From NCBI GenBank assembly GCA_035310015.1, contig DATGEO010000085.1, positions 1 to 10,374 on the forward strand: DNA of 10,374 bases. The letters are read 5' to 3'. Below are positions 6,096-10,374 of the stretch, in pieces. A program made the translations under genes and the position numbers. Origin of the DNA: DATGEO01 sp035310015 (GTDB taxonomy: Bacteria > Chloroflexota > Dormibacteria > Dormibacterales > Dormibacteraceae). The notes under the pieces were generated by a model. That model was not told where the DNA came from and did no database searches. It saw nothing but the letters and a program-made list of their open reading frames with translations. Numbering within the stretch: position 1 is the first letter of the stretch; each line of letters starts with the position of its first letter.

Positions 6096-8186
6096 ATGCC
6101 TGCGAAGACCATCAGCCTCAACGCGCCGCCGAGAGTCGATGCGCCGGTGACCGTTCTCAACACCGGGCCGAAAGCGACGCAGCTGCTCGGAAAGCTCGGC
6201 ATTCGCACCGTGCGCGACCTGCTGATGGAGCTGCCTTACGACTGGGAGTCGTACGGGAAAACGACGCCCATCGAGCGGCTGAGTGCCGGGCACCCGGGCA
6301 CCGTCGTCGGCACGCTGACCAAGATCGGCACCCGCCGCCCGCGTTTCGCAAGCCACATCAAGACCATCACCGAGGGCCACGTCGACGACGGCAGCGACGA
6401 GCCTCTGACGGTGGTCTGGTTCAACCAGTCGTTCGTCGAGAAAGTCCTAAAGCCGGGGGTCCGCGTCGCGCTCGCCGGGCTGGTGAAGGAAAGGAGATAC
6501 GGCGGCCTCCAGATGACGAGCCCTCACTTCGAGGTTCTCGGAGACGGAGGGGACGCGCCCAGCGCCATCGGCGGCCTGATGCCCAAGTACCACCTGGTGA
6601 AAGGCCTGACCTCGAAGAAGGTCGCGCAGTTCGTGGCCGCAGCGCTGCCGGCGGCCGATCAGCTCGAAGACATGCTGCCGGCCGAGCTGCGGGAGCGGCA
6701 TCGGCTGCTGCCGATCGCGGAAGCCGTACGCCAGGGCCATCAGCCCGAGACCGACGCCGAATACCGCGAGGCCAAGCGGCGCATGGTCTTCGAGGAGCTG
6801 TTCGAGCTGCAGACCGCGTTCGCGATGCTGCGCGCGCGGCAGGCGACCGAGCCGGCGACCGCCATCCCGTACCGCCAGGACGTCATCGACACGTTCAAGG
6901 CCGGGCTCGGCTTCGAGCTCACGCGCGCGCAGCGGCGGGCGACGTGGGATGCGTTCCAGGACATGGCGCGGACCGCGCCGATGAACCGGCTCCTGAACGG
7001 CGACGTCGGCTCGGGCAAGACGGCGGTCGCCGCCGCGTGCGTGGCGATGGCCCATGCCGCCGGACTGCAGTCGGTGGTGATGGCCCCGACCGAGATCCTG
7101 GCGCGGCAGCACCTGACGAGGTTCCGCTCCTACCTCGAGGACAGCTTCCCGGACTTGAAGGTCGAGCTGCTCGTCAGCGGGCAGGCGGCGCCGGAGCGGC
7201 GGCGTGTCCTCACCTCCGCGGCGTCGGGGCACTGCGCCCTGGTCGTCGGCACGCACGCCCTCATCGAGGACGACGTGCAGTTCGCGCAGCTGGGCCTTGC
7301 CGTGGTCGACGAGCAGCACCGCTTCGGAACGAGGCAGCGCGAGCAGCTGCGGGCCAAGGGCCAGGGGCGCCCGCACTTCCTCGCCATGACCGCGACGCCG
7401 ATCCCGCGCACGCTCGCCCTTGCCGTGTACGGAGAGATGGCGGTCTCGGTGATCGACGAGATGCCGCCGGGCCGCACCCCGATCGTCACCCAGGTGGTCG
7501 ACCCGGAACACCGCTCGGATGCCTACGCGGTGGTGCGCGCGGAGATCGTGAAAGGCCGCCAGGCCTTCGTCATCTATCCGCTCATCGAGGAGTCGGAGAA
7601 GTCGGCGGGCAAGGCGGCGACCGTGGAGTTCGAACGCCTCAGGCGCGACGTCTTTCCGGACCTGACGCTCGGCCTCATGCACGGACGGCTGAAGGAGAAG
7701 GACGACGTGATGCGCAGGTTCGTAGCCGGCGAGATCCAGGTGCTGGTCGCGACCGCGGTGGTCGAGGTGGGCGTGGACGTGCCCAACGCGACGGTGATGA
7801 TGATCGAGGGGGCGGACCGCTTCGGCCTGGCGCAGCTGCACCAGTTCCGCGGCCGCGTGGGGAGGGGTGCGGCCCAGAGCCGCTGCCTCCTGCTGGCGGA
7901 CGATCCATCGGCCTCGACCCTCGAGCGCCTGAACCTAGTCGCCACCATCACCGACGGGTTCAAGCTCGCCGAGGAGGACATGAGGCTGCGCGGGATGGGC
8001 GAGCTGATGGGACCGCGGCAGCACGGCATGTCCGACCTCGCGATGCAGGGCCTGCGCCAGCCCGAGCTCCTCAACGAGGTGCGGCAGGAGGCCGAGCGGC
8101 TGCTCGAATCGGACCCCGACCTGAGCCGCCACCCGCTGGTCGCGCGCGCGGTCAGCCGGCGGCTGGAGCTGACCTCGATCTCCTAG
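6096..8186 (+). CDS. recG: ATP-dependent DNA helicase RecG
   Basis: A 696-residue superfamily 2 helicase that remodels stalled replication forks and branch-migrates recombination intermediates in the cytosol. Length matches the family. The N-terminal wedge/OB-fold region covers about the first 240 residues and includes GTVVGTLTKIG. Helicase motifs follow: Walker A GDVGSGKT (302-309), the RecG-specific DEQHRFG Walker B (405-411), MTATPIPRT (431-439) and QFRGRVGRG (583-591). The C-terminal part has RLRGMGELMGPRQHG, another RecG signature. The ATG at 6096 gives the expected N-terminus. No clear Shine-Dalgarno is present, consistent with a very short leader. recG near rsmD is a common arrangement in Gram-positive-type genomes; here the LigB-like gene and selD lie between them. 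The last 35 bp overlap the 3' end of the convergent LigB-like gene. Confidence 0.96.
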   Translation: MPAKTISLNAPPRVDAPVTVLNTGPKATQLLGKLGIRTVRDLLMELPYDWESYGKTTPIERLSAGHPGTVVGTLTKIGTRRPRFASHIKTITEGHVDDGSDEPLTVVWFNQSFVEKVLKPGVRVALAGLVKERRYGGLQMTSPHFEVLGDGGDAPSAIGGLMPKYHLVKGLTSKKVAQFVAAALPAADQLEDMLPAELRERHRLLPIAEAVRQGHQPETDAEYREAKRRMVFEELFELQTAFAMLRARQATEPATAIPYRQDVIDTFKAGLGFELTRAQRRATWDAFQDMARTAPMNRLLNGDVGSGKTAVAAACVAMAHAAGLQSVVMAPTEILARQHLTRFRSYLEDSFPDLKVELLVSGQAAPERRRVLTSAASGHCALVVGTHALIEDDVQFAQLGLAVVDEQHRFGTRQREQLRAKGQGRPHFLAMTATPIPRTLALAVYGEMAVSVIDEMPPGRTPIVTQVVDPEHRSDAYAVVRAEIVKGRQAFVIYPLIEESEKSAGKAATVEFERLRRDVFPDLTLGLMHGRLKEKDDVMRRFVAGEIQVLVATAVVEVGVDVPNATVMMIEGADRFGLAQLHQFRGRVGRGAAQSRCLLLADDPSASTLERLNLVATITDGFKLAEEDMRLRGMGELMGPRQHGMSDLAMQGLRQPELLNEVRQEAERLLESDPDLSRHPLVARAVSRRLELTSIS

Positions 8187-9024
8187 ATGCCTTGGCCGGC
8201 TCGTACGCCGCGGTCAGCATGCCGAAGTAGGTCGGCGCCTCGTAGCTGATCAGCGTCCCGCGCATCGCGCCGCCGGCCTGGGCGATCACGCCGCGCAGGA
8301 TGAGCATCTGCCACCAGCTGTCGGCCTTGGCGCACTCGACGAGCTCGGGGTCGATGTGCACCAGCCGGCCCAGCTCGTCGCGGCCGACGAGGTCGCAGAC
8401 GAGTTCGTCGTACTCCTTCGCTCGCTCGTCGAAGCCGTAAGGCCCGTCGGCCTGGTGGGCGTGCGCGTGGTCGGCGCTGGCGATGAATGCGACTCGCCTG
8501 CCCGTCGCGGCGGCGGCTCGCGCGATGGCCTCGCCGAAGCGCACGTGCACCTCGGGCGTCAGGTCGCGCGCCGGCGTGACGACGACGATCGGGATCTGCG
8601 GCTCGCGCCGCCCGCCCATGAACCACAGCGGGATCAGCACGCCCCAGTCCATCGGCGCGACGGCGCTCTCGGGCTCGTTGCCGCCGAAGCTGATCCCCGC
8701 CGACGGCAGCCCCGCCGCCCCGAGCTCGCCGAGGATGCGCCACGCCAGGTCGCTGTCGCAGGGCAGGTCGAGTGCGACCGAAGGCGGCGCACCCGACAGG
8801 CGGCCCGCGACCCGGCCCGCGACCACCACTCCGAGCGCGCCGGCGATGTGGACGTTGTGCGGAGTGGCGATCACGACCGCCTCGGGCTTGGCCGCATCGA
8901 AGCGCCGGCCGAGCCGCTCCATGCCCCGCCTGGTGGATAGCGCCAGCTCTACCTCGTGCGGCTCGCACGCCTCGGCGATGGCGATTCCGCCGTGAGGTGC
9001 GATGGCGGCGAAGACGACGCCCAC
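8152..9024 (-). CDS. LigB-type class III extradiol dioxygenase-like protein
   Basis: A 290-residue protein of the LigB (class III extradiol ring-cleavage dioxygenase subunit B) superfamily, which uses Fe(II) bound by two His and one Glu to open catechol-type rings; relatives of unknown function are frequent. Features are FAAIAPHGGIAIAEAC (5-20) with His11, ATPHNVHI (53-60) with His56 and His59, SADHAHAH (183-190) supplying a likely catalytic His, and YEAPTYFG (261-268) with Glu262 as possible third ligand. The assignment of exact ligands is inference. The arginine/alanine-rich last 12 residues lie in the overlap with recG and look unconserved. The GTG at 9024 fits the usual start just before FAAIAPHG and is 8 nt after a GATACT box; a TTG at 9033 is an alternative. 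It has no aromatic-degradation neighbours, so the substrate is open. Confidence 0.85.
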   Translation of the reverse strand: MGVVFAAIAPHGGIAIAEACEPHEVELALSTRRGMERLGRRFDAAKPEAVVIATPHNVHIAGALGVVVAGRVAGRLSGAPPSVALDLPCDSDLAWRILGELGAAGLPSAGISFGGNEPESAVAPMDWGVLIPLWFMGGRREPQIPIVVVTPARDLTPEVHVRFGEAIARAAAATGRRVAFIASADHAHAHQADGPYGFDERAKEYDELVCDLVGRDELGRLVHIDPELVECAKADSWWQMLILRGVIAQAGGAMRGTLISYEAPTYFGMLTAAYEPAKASRRSRSAPAAG

Positions 9025-9032
9025 GAAGCACA

Positions 9033-9040
9033 AGTATCGT
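9033..9040. promoter_or_regulatory. Overlapping bidirectional -10 elements for the LigB-like gene and selD
   Basis: The minus strand has GATACT (9038-9033), 8 nt before the GTG at 9024. The plus strand has TATCGT (9035-9040), 9 nt before the GTG at 9050. They share four base pairs. Both starts would then lie at or within a few bases of the transcript ends, giving leaderless mRNAs. No solid -35 is seen; a GAC core at 9013-9015 is weak. The match of this geometry with the ftcD/acuC spacer raises confidence. Confidence 0.45.
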
Positions 9041-9049
9041 GATGCGCCA

Positions 9050-10045
9050 GTGGAAGTCTCACCGCTGCGGTTGACGGAGTACAGCCACGGGGCCGGTTGA
9101 GCCTGCAAGCTCAGCCCGGTGGAGCTAGGGCAGGTCCTCTCGGCGCTGCCGCCGATCGTCGATCCGAACGTGCTGCTCGGAACCGCATCGCGCGACGACG
9201 CGGCGGTGTATCGAATCGCGCCCGACCGCGCCCTCGTCGCGACCATCGACTTTTTCACGCCCATCGTCGACGACCCGACGGCCTTCGGCGCCATCGCCGC
9301 GGCCAACAGCGTGAGCGACGTCTACGCGGTCGGCGCTAAGCCGCTCTTCGCGCTCGGCATCACCGCCTTCCCGCGGGAGAAGCTCGGCGCCGGCCTGCTG
9401 GAGAAGATCATCTCCGGCGGCGCGGCCAAGCTCGCGGAGGCCGGGATCGCCGTCGTCGGCGGCCACTCGGTCGACGACCCCGAGCCGAAGTTCGGCTACG
9501 CGATCGTCGGCGAGGTGCACCCGGATCACATCGTCGGCCATCGCGGAGCCAGGGCCGGCGACGTTTTGTTTCTGACCAAGCCGCTCGGCTCTGGTCTCGT
9601 CGCCACGGCGATCAAGCGCGGGCTGTGCCCGCCCGAGCTCGAGCGTGAGGCGATCACGGTGATGAGCACCCTGAACCGCGACGCGTCGGAGGCGATGCTC
9701 CGCGCCGGAGCGCGGGCCGCGACCGACGTCACCGGCTACGGCCTCATCGGCCATCTCGCCAACCTCGAGGGCGGCGCCGACCTCCGCCTGGAAGCCATCC
9801 CCTTCATGGACGGCGTGCGCGAGCTCGCGGAGCGCGGCCTGTTCCCGGCCGGCAGCCGCCGCAACTACGAGGCTTATCGCGAGGTGGTCGACTGGGGCCG
9901 CCTGCCCGAGATGGAGCGAATGATGCTGTGTGACGCGCAGACCAGCGGCGGCCTGCTGGCGGCGATACCGCCCGAGACCGCCGCCGGATTCCCCGGCACG
10001 ATGATCGGCGTCATGCGGGACGACGGCAAGATCCGGGTCGTCTGA
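9050..10045 (+). CDS. selD: Selenide, water dikinase SelD, itself a selenoprotein (in-frame TGA = Sec17)
   Basis: Makes selenophosphate from selenide and ATP, the selenium donor for selenocysteine-tRNA. The frame opens at GTG 9050 and passes an in-frame TGA at 9098-9100. Read as selenocysteine it gives 331 residues and the active-site loop RLTEYSHGAGUACKLSP at 7-23, with Sec17, Cys19 and Lys20 in register with E. coli SelD Cys17, Cys19 and Lys20. Further catalytic features follow: Asp49-Asp50 (DDAAV), Asp67 (TIDFFTPIVDDP), Asp90 (NSVSDVYAVG), GGHSVDDPEPKFG, DVTGYGLIGHL with Asp226, and CDAQTSGGLL at 294-303. Without Sec decoding, the product would have to start at GTG 9119 and lack the first 23 residues, including both catalytic positions; that start has no Shine-Dalgarno. 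A SECIS-like hairpin follows the TGA. The gene overlaps rsmD by one base. The identity is firm; the Sec reading is strong inference. Confidence 0.93.
9098..9134 (+). promoter_or_regulatory. UGA selenocysteine codon and candidate bacterial SECIS stem-loop
   Basis: Right after the TGA (9098-9100), CCTGC (9102-9106) can pair with GCAGG (9130-9134), and AGCTC (9108-9112) with GAGCT (9122-9126), leaving the nine-base apical loop AGCCCGGTG. An alternative top pairs CC (9115-9116) with GG (9121-9122), giving a CGGT loop beginning 16 nt after the TGA. Either loop has G at its second position and a GGU, as expected for SelB recognition of bacterial SECIS elements, which lie inside the coding region just 3' of the UGA. 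Confidence 0.7.
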
Positions 10046-10374
10046 TGTCCAAGCTGCGAGTGAGTGGAGGGGACGCACGCGGCCGGCGGCTGAAGGCTCC
10101 GCGCAACATCCGCCCGACGCAGGGAATGGTCAAGGCGGCCATCTTCAACATGGTCGCCGCGAGCATCGACGGCGCCAGGGTCGTGGACCTCTTCGCCGGT
10201 TCGGGCGCGCTCGGCATCGAGGCGCTGTCGCGTGGGGCCGCGCACGTCACGTTCGTGGACCGCGAGCCGCGCGGTCTTGCTATCCTGCGCCAGAACTTGG
10301 AAGTCCTCGGCTTCAAAGAGCGCGCCAGCGTCGTCCGCGCTGACGTCGCCCGCTGGCTCGAGGCTTCACCCGCC
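10045..10374 (+). CDS. rsmD: 16S rRNA (guanine966-N2)-methyltransferase RsmD, 3' end cut by window
   Basis: A SAM-dependent methyltransferase that makes m2G966 in 16S rRNA on the small subunit. The first 110 residues are visible of roughly 180-200. Diagnostic stretches are LRVSGGDARGRRLKAP (4-19), RPTQGMVKAAIFNM (23-36), the usual RPT...(V/R)(K/R)E-like substrate-side motif, and the SAM-binding motif I VVDLFAGSGALGIEA (46-60), with Asp72 of FVDRE likely contacting the ribose of SAM. The catalytic DPPY motif lies beyond the window. The ATG at 10045 overlaps the selD TGA (TGATG), with only weak Shine-Dalgarno potential, so translation is probably coupled to selD. In many genomes rsmD sits near recG and coaD; here it is separated from recG by the LigB-like and selD genes. 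Confidence 0.94.
   Translation, partial: MSKLRVSGGDARGRRLKAPRNIRPTQGMVKAAIFNMVAASIDGARVVDLFAGSGALGIEALSRGAAHVTFVDREPRGLAILRQNLEVLGFKERASVVRADVARWLEASPA

Noticed and set aside
6447..7841. 464-codon minus-strand open frame inside recG
   Set aside because: Antisense shadow with low-complexity His/Arg/Leu composition; recG is full length with all helicase motifs.
8152..8187. TGA stop of the LigB-like gene as a second Sec codon
   Set aside because: The frame beyond the TGA is antisense to recG and shows no conserved motif or suitable hairpin context.
6944..8230. 428-codon plus-strand open frame overlapping recG in another frame
   Set aside because: Arg/Gly/Ala/Pro-rich frame typical of +1 shadows in GC-rich DNA; no recognisable domain.
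9119..10045. SelD starting at GTG 9119
   Set aside because: Would lack the entire active-site loop. Upstream coding matches the SelD N-terminus perfectly apart from the TGA, and no Shine-Dalgarno precedes 9119.
1..10374. Mobile element, CRISPR array, tRNA or prophage
   Set aside because: No terminal repeats, repeat-spacer pattern, cloverleaf or phage-like gene seen; gaps between genes are all under about 85 bp.

Overview
The window is about 10.4 kb of dense, GC-rich bacterial chromosome, roughly two thirds or more G+C by eye, with strong third-position G/C and many GTG or TTG starts. It carries core Gram-positive-type housekeeping genes: rpmB, an Asp23/Gls24 gene, the fatty-acid kinase pair fakA-fakB, recG and rsmD. 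Gene content and style fit a soil-type Actinobacteriota or a Chloroflexota/Dormibacterota-like lineage. The phylum cannot be fixed from this window. I see no mobile element, CRISPR array, tRNA or rRNA.

Layout. (1) 1-718, minus: N-terminal part of glutamate formimidoyltransferase, divergent from (2) 739-1845, plus: an AcuC-like, zinc-dependent histone-deacetylase-fold hydrolase. Only 20 bp separate the two starts. (3) 2355-1853, minus: rpmB (zinc-ribbon bL28), then a small three-helix membrane protein that appears to begin at a CTG overlapping the rpmB stop. (4) 2438-5284, plus: a tight operon of an Asp23/Gls24 protein, FakA and FakB. (5) 6068-5274, minus: an oxygenase of the MpaB/DUF2236 family. 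(6) 6096-8186, plus: recG. (7) 9024-8152, minus: a LigB-type class III extradiol dioxygenase-like protein. (8) 9050-10045, plus: selD, followed with a one-base overlap by rsmD, which runs off the window.

The most notable observation is that selD seems to be a selenoprotein. Reading upstream of the apparent GTG start at 9119, the frame continues through an in-frame TGA at 9098-9100. This restores the whole active-site loop, RLTEYSHGAGUACKLSP, with U at residue 17, Cys19 and Lys20. These are the positions of E. coli SelD Cys17, Cys19 and Lys20. A stem-loop starts just after the TGA and resembles a bacterial SECIS element. A standard annotation would cut the gene at 9119 and lose the catalytic residues. 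The host should therefore carry selA, selB and selC.

A second theme is promoter architecture. At three of the four divergent gene pairs, candidate -10 hexamers for the two directions overlap, and at the ftcD/acuC and ligB/selD pairs they sit only 7-9 nt before GTG start codons. This suggests shared two-way promoters making leaderless mRNAs. Convergent pairs end within 7 bp of each other or overlap by 11-35 bp, with no intrinsic terminator visible, so their transcripts probably overlap at the 3' ends.
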